From: Streptomyces sp. NK08204
Lineage (GTDB): Bacteria > Actinomycetota > Actinomycetes > Streptomycetales > Streptomycetaceae
Reading direction: 5' to 3'
Assembly: GCF_020400585.1 (NCBI RefSeq)
Contig: NZ_JAINVF010000019.1
Span: forward strand, 1 to 64,000
DNA: 64,000 nt
Shown: piece after piece, positions 16,090 to 23,701 of the stretch
How the letters are laid out: each line of letters begins with the position of its first letter
Position numbering within the stretch: position 1 is the first letter of the stretch
Made by a program: the position numbers and the translations under genes
Notes under the pieces: generated by a model
Seen by the model: the letters and a program-made list of their open reading frames with translations, nothing else
What the model was told of the DNA's origin: nothing
The model's database searches: none

Positions 16090-16796
16090 CGCTCCTCGCC
16101 TCCTTCCGGCGTGATCGCTGGGGTGACTCCGAGATATCCGCAGGCAGCCGCTCTGCGCAGGGCCTCTTCCTTCGCGCCCGGCGCGTCCAGCGGCCCGTCG
16201 ACCAGCCCCGCGAAGCCGATCGCGACGCGCCCGCCGCCGATGGGGACGAGCCCGACCTCCTCGCTCTGGCCCGGTCCGAAGCGGACCGAGGAGCCGGCGG
16301 GTACGGCGAGCCGCATGCCGTAGGCCCGCCGGCGGTCGAAGTCCAGGCGCGGGTTGGCCTCGAAGAAGTGGAAGTGGGAGGTGACGGAGACCGGCACGGT
16401 CGCGGTGTTGGTGACCGTGAGCCGGACGACCGGTCCGGGATCACGGTGCTCGGGGCCGGGCAGCAGCGCGCCCGGGGCCCGCTCGCCCAGGCCGCCGCCG
16501 ATGGGGTCGCAGACCACCGCGAGCCGGGAGCCGTCGTCGAAGACCGCCTCGACCATCACCTCGGTGACGACGTCGGCGACACCCGGCAGGACGTCGTCGG
16601 GACCGAGCACGCAGCGGGCCGCCTCGACGGCCTCGGCGAGCCGCCTGCCGTCCCGCGCCGCCTCGCAGACGGTGTCGGCGATGAGCGCGGTCGCCTCCGG
16701 CACGTTCAGCCGAAGGCCGCGCGCCCGGCGGGCCCGGGCCAGCTCGGCGGCTCCGAAGAGCAGCAGCCGGTCACGTTCGGTGGGGGTCAGTCTCAC
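16086..16796 (-). CDS. fused urease gamma-beta subunit paralogue
   Basis: A 236-residue fusion. Residues 1-100 are UreA-like (RLTPTERDRLLLFGAAELARARRARGLRLNVPEA, then LPGVADVVTEVMVEAVFDDG); residues 130-230 are UreB-like (VVRLTVTNTATVPVSVTSHFHFFEANPRLDFDR, SVRFGPGQSEEVGLVPIGG). Fused gamma-beta subunits occur in several ureases. The GTG at 16796 is chosen because it gives the standard MRLTP start and has AGGAGAC upstream; the frame is open 22 codons further. It is the first gene of the operon and overlaps the alpha-subunit start. Confidence 0.88.
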   Translation of the reverse strand: MRLTPTERDRLLLFGAAELARARRARGLRLNVPEATALIADTVCEAARDGRRLAEAVEAARCVLGPDDVLPGVADVVTEVMVEAVFDDGSRLAVVCDPIGGGLGERAPGALLPGPEHRDPGPVVRLTVTNTATVPVSVTSHFHFFEANPRLDFDRRRAYGMRLAVPAGSSVRFGPGQSEEVGLVPIGGGRVAIGFAGLVDGPLDAPGAKEEALRRAAACGYLGVTPAITPEGGEER

Positions 16797-16824
16797 GACG
16801 TGGCGTCTCCTTGCCTTCCATGGG

Positions 16825-16841
16825 TTAGAGCACCACTCTAA
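16825..16841. promoter_or_regulatory. perfect palindrome, candidate TetR operator
   Basis: TTAGAGCACCACTCTAA has a 6-bp perfect inverted repeat with a 5-base centre, lying 28 bases before the ureAB start in the 144-base space shared with the divergent NCS1 permease. Size and position suit a TetR-family operator. A second, looser dyad TTGA-N7-TCAA sits further toward the permease (about 16894-16908). Confidence 0.55.
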
Positions 16842-16940
16842 AGGCAGAATTCGAGAAACCAAAGCATTGACTGCGGAACGGGCTTCACGGAGATTGAACG
16901 TCGCTCAAACACTCTGGCGGATACCCGAGGAGACCCAGCC

Positions 16941-18383
16941 ATGCCCATAGAACAGCGCGGAGTCGACACCATCCCGGACGAGGAACGGACCAGCGGTCCC
17001 CGCGATCTCGTCTCGATCCTGCTCGGCTCCAACCTCTGCCTAGGCGTGATCATCTTCGGATGGCTGCCGCCGTCCTTCGGCCTCGACTGGTGGTCGTCGG
17101 TGAGCGCGCTCGTGGCGGGCACCGTGGCCGGGACCGCGGTGACGGCGCCGCTGGCCCTGATCTCGCTGCGCACCGCGACCAACCTGTCCACCTCCTCCGG
17201 TGCCCAGTTCGGCGTGCGGGGGCGGCTGGTCGGCTCGGTCGTCGGCCTGCTGCTGGCCCTCGGCTACACCGCGCTGACCGTGTGGATCGGTGGTGACGTG
17301 GTGCTGAGCGTGCTCGGCCGGATGTTCGGGCTGCCCGCGAACGGGGTGTCGTACGCCGTGGTCTACGCACTGCTCGCCGCGGCGACGGTCGCGGGCGCGG
17401 TGTACGGCTACCGAGTGCTGCTCACCATGTCCAAGGTGCTGTCCCTCGGCATGACGGCCCTGCTGGTCCTCGGCGTCTTCGCCTACGCCCCGCACTTCAC
17501 CACCTCGGCGCTGCCGGAGGCGGGCGGCTATCTGCTGGGCGGCTTCTGGCCGACCTGGTTCCTGGCCGCGGTCGCCGCCGGCCTGTCCGGGCCGATCGCC
17601 TTCATCACCCTGCTCGGCGACTACACCCGCTACATCTCCCCCGGCCGCCACTCCAGCCGCAGCGTCCTGCACGCCACCTGGGCCGGCCTCGTCCTCGGCC
17701 TGCTGGTGCCGCAGCTGTTCGGCACGTTCACGGCGTACGGGGCGCGGGCGGCACTCGACTACGCGGGGCCGCTGGTTGCGGCCTCCCCCACCTGGTACCT
17801 GGTGCCGCTGCTGCTGTCCGCCTCGGCGGGCTCGGTCGGCAACGCGGGTCTGATGCTGTACTCCATGGGTCTCGACCTGGACGCGATCCTGCCGCGCGCC
17901 TCCCGCGCCCACGCCACCTGCGCGGTCGCCGTCGTCGCCACGGCCTGCGTCTTCGTGGGCCATTACGCCTGGGACGCACAGTCCGCGATGACGTCCTTCG
18001 TGCTGCTGCTCACCGCCATCGGCACCCCGTGGGCGGTCATCACCCTCATCGGCTTCGCCCGCTGCCGCGGGGTGTACGACGCAGACGCCCTGCAGGTCTT
18101 CAACCGCCGTTCGCAGGGCGGGATCTACTGGTACCGGGCGGGCTGGAACGTGCGCGCCACCGTCTCCTGGGCGACCGGCGCGGCAGTGGGCCTGCTGGCG
18201 GTGTCCCTGCCGTCGTACCAGGGTCCGCTGCTGAGGCTGACCGGCGGGGTGGACTGCAGCTTCCTGCTGTCGGGGCTGGCCGGCGGGGCGGTGTACCTGC
18301 TGCTGACCCTCACCCCGCACACGGCGAGGGCCGCCACGGACACGGAATCCGAGGCGGCCCTGAGCATGACCGGCGAAGGCTAG
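16941..18383 (+). CDS. NCS1 family (cytosine/purine/allantoin-type) permease
   Basis: A 480-residue integral membrane protein with about 12 helices. The N-terminal SGPRDLVSILLGSNLCLGVIIFGWLPPSFGL and the segment GLSGPIAFITLLGDYTRYISPGRHSSR (with the family's GDYTRY) place it in the nucleobase:cation symporter-1 family, whose members import cytosine, purines, hydantoins, allantoin or thiamine-type compounds. The ATG at 16941 has GGAGACCC upstream. It diverges from the urease-paralogue operon and shares its control region, so its cargo may be the substrate or a precursor for that operon. Its last 4 bases overlap the convergent ilvE end. Confidence 0.88.
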   Translation: MPIEQRGVDTIPDEERTSGPRDLVSILLGSNLCLGVIIFGWLPPSFGLDWWSSVSALVAGTVAGTAVTAPLALISLRTATNLSTSSGAQFGVRGRLVGSVVGLLLALGYTALTVWIGGDVVLSVLGRMFGLPANGVSYAVVYALLAAATVAGAVYGYRVLLTMSKVLSLGMTALLVLGVFAYAPHFTTSALPEAGGYLLGGFWPTWFLAAVAAGLSGPIAFITLLGDYTRYISPGRHSSRSVLHATWAGLVLGLLVPQLFGTFTAYGARAALDYAGPLVAASPTWYLVPLLLSASAGSVGNAGLMLYSMGLDLDAILPRASRAHATCAVAVVATACVFVGHYAWDAQSAMTSFVLLLTAIGTPWAVITLIGFARCRGVYDADALQVFNRRSQGGIYWYRAGWNVRATVSWATGAAVGLLAVSLPSYQGPLLRLTGGVDCSFLLSGLAGGAVYLLLTLTPHTARAATDTESEAALSMTGEG

Positions 18384-19468
18384 CCGATCCGGTGCATCCA
18401 GCCGTGCCTGTCCTCGGCCTTGCCGCGCTGGATGTCGAGGAGGGCCTGGCGCAGGCGCATCGTGACCTCGCCGGGCTCTTCGCCGCCCTGCTTCCACTCG
18501 GCGGCGGAACGCTTCACCGTGCCGACCGGGGTGATCACGGCCGCGGTGCCGCAGGCGAAGACCTCGGTGAGGGTGCCGTTCTCGGCGTCGCGCTGCCACT
18601 GCTCCACAGAGACCCGGCCCTCCTCGGAGGTGTAGCCGAGGTCCCGGGCGACGGTCAGCAGGGAGTCACGGGTGACGCCCTCCAGGATGGAGCCGGTCAG
18701 CGACGGAGTGATGATCCGGTCGCCGTAGACGAAGTACAGGTTCATGCCGCCGAGTTCCTCGACCCACTTGTGCTCGACCGCGTCGAGGTAGCAGACCTGG
18801 TCGCAGCCCTTGGCGGCGGCCTCGGCCTGGGCGAGCAGCGAGGCGGCGTAGTTGCCGCCGGTCTTCGCGTCGCCCATGCCGCCGGGGACGGCCCGGACAC
18901 GGTCCTCGGAGACCCAGATCGACACCGGCTTCACGCCGCCGGGGAAGTACGCGCCGGCCGGGCAGGCGATCACGATGAACAGGTACTCGTTGGCGGGCTT
19001 GACGCCGAGCCCGACCTCCGTGCCGATCAGGAACGGGCGCAGGTAGAGGGACTCCTCGCCGCCGTGCGCGGGCACCCAGTCCCGGTCCTGCTGGACCAGG
19101 GCGTCACAGGCCTCGATGAACGTCTCGACCGGCAGTTCGGGCATGGCCAGACGCCGCGCGGAGCGCTGGAAACGCTTGGCGTTCTGGTCCGGGCGGAACA
19201 TGGCGACCGAGCCGTCGGGCTGGCGGTAGGCCTTCAGGCCCTCGAAGATCTCCTGCGCGTAGTGCAGGACGTTGGTGGCCGGGTCGAGGGGGATCGGCGC
19301 GTACGGGACGAGCTGGCCGTCGTGCCAGCCTCGGCCCTCGGTCCACTTGATCGTCACCATGTGGTCGGTGAAGTGGCGGCCGAAACCGGGGTTGGCCAGG
19401 ATCGCCTCCCGCTCTGCGGAGGACAGCGGGTTGGCGGAGGGCTTGAGCTCGATCGTGGGCGTCGTCAT
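18380..19468 (-). CDS. ilvE: branched-chain amino acid aminotransferase
   Basis: A 362-residue class IV PLP aminotransferase for the last step of Ile, Val and Leu synthesis. Recognisable are LHYAQEIFEGLKAYR, LYLRPFLIGTEVGLGV, the PLP lysine in GDAKTGGNYAAS and the EVFACGTAAVITPVG signature. The length matches the actinobacterial type. It reads toward and overlaps the NCS1 permease by 4 bases. leuB lies upstream on the same strand beyond a terminator, so ilvE probably has its own promoter in the 248-base gap. Confidence 0.95.
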   Translation of the reverse strand: MTTPTIELKPSANPLSSAEREAILANPGFGRHFTDHMVTIKWTEGRGWHDGQLVPYAPIPLDPATNVLHYAQEIFEGLKAYRQPDGSVAMFRPDQNAKRFQRSARRLAMPELPVETFIEACDALVQQDRDWVPAHGGEESLYLRPFLIGTEVGLGVKPANEYLFIVIACPAGAYFPGGVKPVSIWVSEDRVRAVPGGMGDAKTGGNYAASLLAQAEAAAKGCDQVCYLDAVEHKWVEELGGMNLYFVYGDRIITPSLTGSILEGVTRDSLLTVARDLGYTSEEGRVSVEQWQRDAENGTLTEVFACGTAAVITPVGTVKRSAAEWKQGGEEPGEVTMRLRQALLDIQRGKAEDRHGWMHRIG

Positions 19469-19661
19469 GAGTGGTTGTCCTCACCGGTTGTAGTGGCGGG
19501 CCGCGCTCACGCCGCAACCGGCCGTTTTCAGCCAGTGTTAGGACGTCCGAGCATTCCCTCATACCGCGGCTCCGCGTCCGATTATCGCTCGACGGCGGGG
19601 GCTGACGGAATCCGGGTGGCGGCCCAGGGATCGATGGTGGCACCCGGCGGGGGGCATGCGG

Positions 19662-19694
19662 AAGCCGCCGGGCGCGGAGGCGACCCGGCGGCTT
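19662..19694 (-). terminator. hairpin downstream of leuB
   Basis: AAGCCGCCGGG pairs perfectly with CCCGGCGGCTT over an 11-base loop, starting 23 bases after the leuB stop. No T-tract. Confidence 0.65.
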
Positions 19695-19716
19695 GCGGTC
19701 GAGCCGTGCAGCCGGG

Positions 19717-20760
19717 TCAGCCGGCTACTCGGGCGGCGAGCGCGTCGCCGATCTCGGAGGTGCTGCGCGCGGGCAGGGAGCCGCGCTCGGTGAGATCGGC
19801 GGCGACCGCCTCCTCGATACGGTCCGCCTCGGTGTCGTATCCGAGGTGGCGCAGGAGCAGGGCGACGGACAGCACCGTGGCGGTGGGGTCGGCCTTGCCC
19901 TGGCCGGCGATGTCCGGGGCCGAGCCGTGCACCGGCTCGAACATGGACGGGAACTCGCCGGAGGGGTTGATGTTCCCGCTCGCGGCGACGCCGATGCCGC
20001 CGGAGACGGCCGCGGCGAGGTCGGTGATGATGTCGCCGAAGAGGTTGTCGGTGACGATCACGTCGAACCGCTCGGGCTGGGTCACCAGGTAGATGGTGGC
20101 CGCGTCGACGTGCATGTACTCGGTGGTGACCTCGGGGTACTCCGCGGCCACCTTGTTGAAGACATTCGTCCACAGGTGACCGGCGAAGGTCAGCACGTTG
20201 TTCTTGTGGATCAGGGCGAGCTTCTTGCGCGGGCGGGCCTGGGCGCGGGCGAAGGCGTCACGGACGACGCGCTCGACGCCGTACGCCGTGTTGACGGAGA
20301 CCTCGGTGGCGACCTCGTGCTCGGTGCCCTTGCGGATGGTGCCGCCGTTGCCGGTGTAGGGACCCTCGGTGCCCTCGCGGACGACGACGAAGTCGATCTG
20401 CGGCTCGCCCGCGAGCGGGGTGGCGACCCCCGGGAGCAGCTTCGAGGGACGCAGGTTGACGTGGTGGTCGAAGGCGAACCGGAGCTTGAGCAGGAAGCCC
20501 CGCTCCAGGACGCCGGAAGGCACCGACGGGTCGCCGATCGCGCCGAGCAGGATCGCGTCGTGCTGCCTGAGCTGCTCCAGGTCGGCGTCGGTGAGGGTCT
20601 CACCGGTGGCGTGGTAGCGCGTGGCGCCGAAGTCGTAGTCCTTGGTCTCCAGCTTCACATCCTGCGGCAGGACGGCGGAGAGGACCTTGAGACCCTCGGC
20701 CACGACCTCCTGGCCGATGCCGTCACCGGGGATCACTGCGAGATTGATGCTGCGAGACAT
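19717..20760 (-). CDS. leuB: 3-isopropylmalate dehydrogenase
   Basis: A 347-residue NAD-dependent beta-decarboxylating dehydrogenase of leucine synthesis. Signatures: NLAVIPGDGIGQEVVAEGLK at the start, FVVREGTEGPYTGNGG, and NLFGDIITDLAAAVSGGIGVAASGNI carrying the metal-binding aspartates, followed by EPVHGSAPDIAGQGKADP. It is the shorter actinobacterial type rather than the enterobacterial one. Upstream of the ATG there is GAGGAG at a slightly long spacing. It is a single transcription unit bounded by the hairpin at 19662-19694. Confidence 0.95.
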   Translation of the reverse strand: MSRSINLAVIPGDGIGQEVVAEGLKVLSAVLPQDVKLETKDYDFGATRYHATGETLTDADLEQLRQHDAILLGAIGDPSVPSGVLERGFLLKLRFAFDHHVNLRPSKLLPGVATPLAGEPQIDFVVVREGTEGPYTGNGGTIRKGTEHEVATEVSVNTAYGVERVVRDAFARAQARPRKKLALIHKNNVLTFAGHLWTNVFNKVAAEYPEVTTEYMHVDAATIYLVTQPERFDVIVTDNLFGDIITDLAAAVSGGIGVAASGNINPSGEFPSMFEPVHGSAPDIAGQGKADPTATVLSVALLLRHLGYDTEADRIEEAVAADLTERGSLPARSTSEIGDALAARVAG

Positions 20761-20931
20761 GCGGGAACCCTACTCCTCGTCCCATGGAATGACATGGACC
20801 GTCCGCCATACGGACACCCCTTCGGGGGACGGCGTCATCCGCGCTCCGGCGGCCGTGTGTTCGGGGTGCGGCGCGGCGGCCGGGGCCGCGCCGCACCCCG
20901 CTCGGGTGCGGCTCCCGGGTCGGTGGACGGC

Positions 20932-21063
20932 TCAGTGGCCGGTCGCGCCGCCGTTGTCCCGGCGGTCGAGGGCGCGCTGGAGGGCGGCGGCGGCGTTCTT
21001 GCGGTCGGCCTCGCTGGTGCGGGACACATGACGGACGCGGCGGCGGACGGTCGTCTCGGGCAT
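20932..21063 (-). CDS. small conserved basic protein (43 aa)
   Basis: A 43-residue Arg/Lys-rich peptide beginning MPETTVRRRVRHVSRTSEAD and ending RRDNGGATGH, with a good AAGAAGGAG site. I believe near-identical short proteins sit upstream of leuB in other Streptomyces, but I cannot verify this here. No domain is recognisable; the charge suggests nucleic-acid or ribosome association. It lies 171 bases upstream of leuB on the same strand. The 249 bases between it and the LysR gene hold nothing I can support. Confidence 0.6.
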   Translation of the reverse strand: MPETTVRRRVRHVSRTSEADRKNAAAALQRALDRRDNGGATGH

Positions 21064-21312
21064 GAGGGATCGACTCCTTCTTGCTGGCGTGCTCGCCGGC
21101 TTGCGAACACTGGAGTGCGGAATGAGGGATTCGCGAGACGCCGGATGCGGCGGGGAGCACACCGGCCGCAGGGGTTGCCTGCACGGGGCCGGGCTCACGG
21201 CCGCCCTTCGCTGGTTCGAGCGGGACGTTCGGCTTCTCCCAAAGTAAGGGAGCGGCCCGCCGCTGTCTGCACAATTACTCGGGCTTCCTACTATCTGAGA
21301 CGGCGCACCGGC

Positions 21313-22242
21313 TCACACCGCCCTGAGCTGCGGTTTCGTGAGCACGGGTGAATCTCGAACGGGTGAGTGACGGGTGGTTTCGCGCAGGGCGCGGATCAGC
21401 GCGCGTACGGCCTCCGTGGCGGCCGACTCGGCAGTGGTGACGTAGCGGACGGAACGGTACGGCCGCTTCGGGCCCAGATCGGCGATCTCCACGGCGGGCG
21501 GGGCCGCGGTGAGGGACAGCGCGGGCATGATCGCCATGCCGAGCCCGCTGCCCACCATCGACAGCACTGCCCCGTCGTCCTCGGCGGTGACGGTGGCGGC
21601 CGGGATCCAGTCCTGGGCGTCCCACCACGCGCGGGTGTAGGAACCGCAGTTCTCCATCCAGTCGACCAGCGGCAGCCCGCGCGGATCGGGATGCCCGGCG
21701 GGATGCACCAGGGAGTACGGCTCCTCCAGCAGCACACCACCGACCAGGCCGGGCGGGAGCGCCACGTCGTGGGCGAAGGCGGCGATCCCGAGGTCCGCCC
21801 GCCCCGCCTCGACCTCGCCCGCGTTGCCGGGGCCCAGCTCCCGTACGACGCTGACGGTGACCTCGATGCCGGGGTGCAGCACGGCCAGCCGCTCCAGGGC
21901 CGGCGGCAGCAGGTGCAGGGCGGCACTGCGGAAGGCGGCGACGCGCAGCGGCCCGGTGATCTCGCCGGTGCCCGCGCCGCGCGCTTCGGCGGCCAGGGTC
22001 TGCAGCATGCGCAGCACGCGCCGCGCGTGGGCCGCCGCCCGCTCCCCGGCCGGGGTCGGCCGGGCCCCGAACCGCCCGCGCTCGAACAGCACCACGCCCA
22101 GCTTGCGTTCGATGGCGCGCACGGCGTGGGAGACGGCGGACTGGGTGGTGCCCAGCCGGGTGGCGGCGCTGGAGAAGCCGCCCTCATCGGCCACGGCCAC
22201 GAGGGTCCTGAGCTCCTGCGGAGCAAGATCGGCAGCTGTCAC
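21313..22242 (-). CDS. LysR family transcriptional regulator
   Basis: A 309-residue LTTR. The N-terminal winged HTH is clear (LAPQELRTLVAVADEGGFSSAATRLGTTQSAVSHAVRAIERKLGVVLFERGRFG), followed by the periplasmic-binding-like effector domain (GPLRVAAFRSAALHLLPPALERL ... DLGIAAFAHDVALPPGLV). The GTG at 22242 has GGGAG upstream. It is divergent from the NADP-dependent oxidoreductase, its probable target, with a T-N11-A box between them. The C-terminus is slightly extended and basic. Confidence 0.92.
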   Translation of the reverse strand: MTAADLAPQELRTLVAVADEGGFSSAATRLGTTQSAVSHAVRAIERKLGVVLFERGRFGARPTPAGERAAAHARRVLRMLQTLAAEARGAGTGEITGPLRVAAFRSAALHLLPPALERLAVLHPGIEVTVSVVRELGPGNAGEVEAGRADLGIAAFAHDVALPPGLVGGVLLEEPYSLVHPAGHPDPRGLPLVDWMENCGSYTRAWWDAQDWIPAATVTAEDDGAVLSMVGSGLGMAIMPALSLTAAPPAVEIADLGPKRPYRSVRYVTTAESAATEAVRALIRALRETTRHSPVRDSPVLTKPQLRAV

Positions 22243-22263
22243 TGAGGGCTCCCACCTGGGTGT

Positions 22264-22278
22264 ATGAGGCTATTTCAT
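22264..22278. promoter_or_regulatory. LysR-type T-N11-A box
   Basis: ATGA-N7-TCAT forms a short dyad containing T-N11-A in the 102-base space between the LysR gene and the oxidoreductase. Position and form match the LTTR recognition motif. Confidence 0.4.
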
Positions 22279-22344
22279 GGATCGGCGCGTGCCATGAGCC
22301 CAACCCTCTGCTCCCACCGGGCATTCCTGCCTACGGTCCTTTCC

Positions 22345-23376
22345 ATGACCGAGATCGCGCTCACCGTGCAGCAGACCGCCCGTCCCACCGGCTTCCCCAC
22401 CGCCGACCACTTCCGCTTCGCCGAGTCCCCCGTCCCCGAACCGGCCCCGGGCACCGCCCTGGTGGAGAACCTCTACTGGTCGGTGGACCCCTACCACCGG
22501 CAAATGATGGACGGCGATTTCGGGTTGAACGCCCCGCTGGAGGGCCGCACCCTCGGCCGGGTCGTCGCCTCGCGCACCCCGGCCCTCCCCGAGGGAGAGG
22601 TCGTCTTCCACCGGCAGGGCTGGCGCACACACGCGGTGGTCCGCCCCGAGGAGGTCAGACGCCTGCCCCACCATGAGGGCGTCCCCCTGTCCGCGTACCT
22701 GAGTGTGCTCGGCGGCACCGGCCTCACCGCCTATGTCGGCCTCACCCGGATCGCCCGGCTGCGCGAGGGCGAGGACCTGTTCGTCTCCGGGGCGGCCGGC
22801 GGAGTCGGCACCGCGACCGGCCGCTTCGCCCGCCTGCTGGGCGCGGGCCGGCTGATCGGCAGCGCGGGCTCGGCGGAGAAGGTCACGTACCTGACGCAGC
22901 AGGTGGGTTACGACGCCGCCTTCGACTACCGCACGGGCCCGGCCGCCGACCTCCTCGCCGAGGCCGCCCCCACCGGCCTGGACGTCTTCGTCGACAACGT
23001 CGGCGGCGAGCAACTCGGCGCGGCCATAGGGGCGTTGCGCCAGCGCGGCCGGGCGGTGCGGGTCGGCACGATCAGCCGGTACAACACGCCGGACGCCCCG
23101 CCGGATGGGGGCGCCCCCGGTTCGAGCGAAGCCGGGAACTCGGGGGACTTCAACCACTCCGACGTGGTGGAGAAGAGCCTGCGCATCGAGGGTTTCCTGG
23201 TCCGCGACTACCAGGACGTCCAGGACGAGTTGTACGACTTCGCCGTTCCGCATCTGCGCAGTGGGGCGCTCGCGCCGGACGAGACGGTGGTGGACGGCTT
23301 CGACCGGATCGTGGAGGCGTTCCTGCTCATGCTGCGCGGCGCGAACACGGGGAAGATGCTGGTGCGCAAGGTCTGA
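22345..23376 (+). CDS. NADP-dependent oxidoreductase (MDR superfamily, leukotriene-B4-dehydrogenase-like)
   Basis: A 343-residue zinc-independent medium-chain dehydrogenase/reductase. The N-terminal GroES-like part shows ENLYWSVDPYHRQMM, and the Rossmann part shows DLFVSGAAGGVGTATGRFARLLGAGRLIGSAGSAEK and DVFVDNVGGEQLGAAI, as in curcumin/alkenal/prostaglandin reductases that reduce conjugated double bonds with NADPH. The ATG at 22345 is used because it gives the usual start; in-frame codons upstream lie in the control region. It is divergent from and probably controlled by the LysR protein. Confidence 0.88.
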   Translation: MTEIALTVQQTARPTGFPTADHFRFAESPVPEPAPGTALVENLYWSVDPYHRQMMDGDFGLNAPLEGRTLGRVVASRTPALPEGEVVFHRQGWRTHAVVRPEEVRRLPHHEGVPLSAYLSVLGGTGLTAYVGLTRIARLREGEDLFVSGAAGGVGTATGRFARLLGAGRLIGSAGSAEKVTYLTQQVGYDAAFDYRTGPAADLLAEAAPTGLDVFVDNVGGEQLGAAIGALRQRGRAVRVGTISRYNTPDAPPDGGAPGSSEAGNSGDFNHSDVVEKSLRIEGFLVRDYQDVQDELYDFAVPHLRSGALAPDETVVDGFDRIVEAFLLMLRGANTGKMLVRKV

Positions 23377-23640
23377 GTCGTCCCGGTCCGCGGTTGTTGG
23401 GGGCGAGGGACCTCGCAGGAGCGTGTTCGGTGGAACTGATAGGGCTGGCCGGCGCTGCCGTGACACTGGGAGGCAGAACACCAGCCCGAGGTGCAGCCCC
23501 GTCGACACGCGCGAGCGCCGGCCAGGGTGCCGTCACGGACTCCGTGGACGACATCGGTTTCGAGCAGGTTCAACAAGGTGTTCCCGCGACGCGACCTGGA
23601 CGACGCGCAGGCGATCCGGCTCGACCTCGACTGAGTGGAA
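23377..23640. other. stretch with no confident gene; possible decayed coding tail
   Basis: Between the oxidoreductase and the pruA terminator no frame gives a recognisable protein. One plus-strand frame ends with RFNKVFPRRDLDDAQAIRLDLD and a stop at about 23634; it reads like the C-terminus of a real protein but has no start or family I can name. It may be a gene remnant. Confidence 0.3.
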
Positions 23641-23683
23641 ACGGGCCGGGAAGCCTGCTCGTAGGTCAGGCTTCCCGGCCCGT
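23641..23683. terminator. long bidirectional hairpin downstream of pruA
   Basis: ACGGGCCGGGAAGCCTG pairs perfectly with its complement over a 9-base loop (17-bp stem), 18 bases after the pruA stop. It can serve transcripts from either side. Confidence 0.8.
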
Positions 23684-23701
23684 CGCTCGGGGGGCTGAGG
23701 G

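Noticed and set aside
14351..16444. 697-codon minus-strand frame overlapping the urease-like alpha subunit in another frame
   Set aside because: Arg/Pro/Gly-rich shadow; the 574-codon frame has all urease motifs.
14365..16796. Calling the operon a standard urease
   Set aside because: No accessory genes, changed flap residues and operon with agmatine deiminase make a plain urea-hydrolysing urease unproven.
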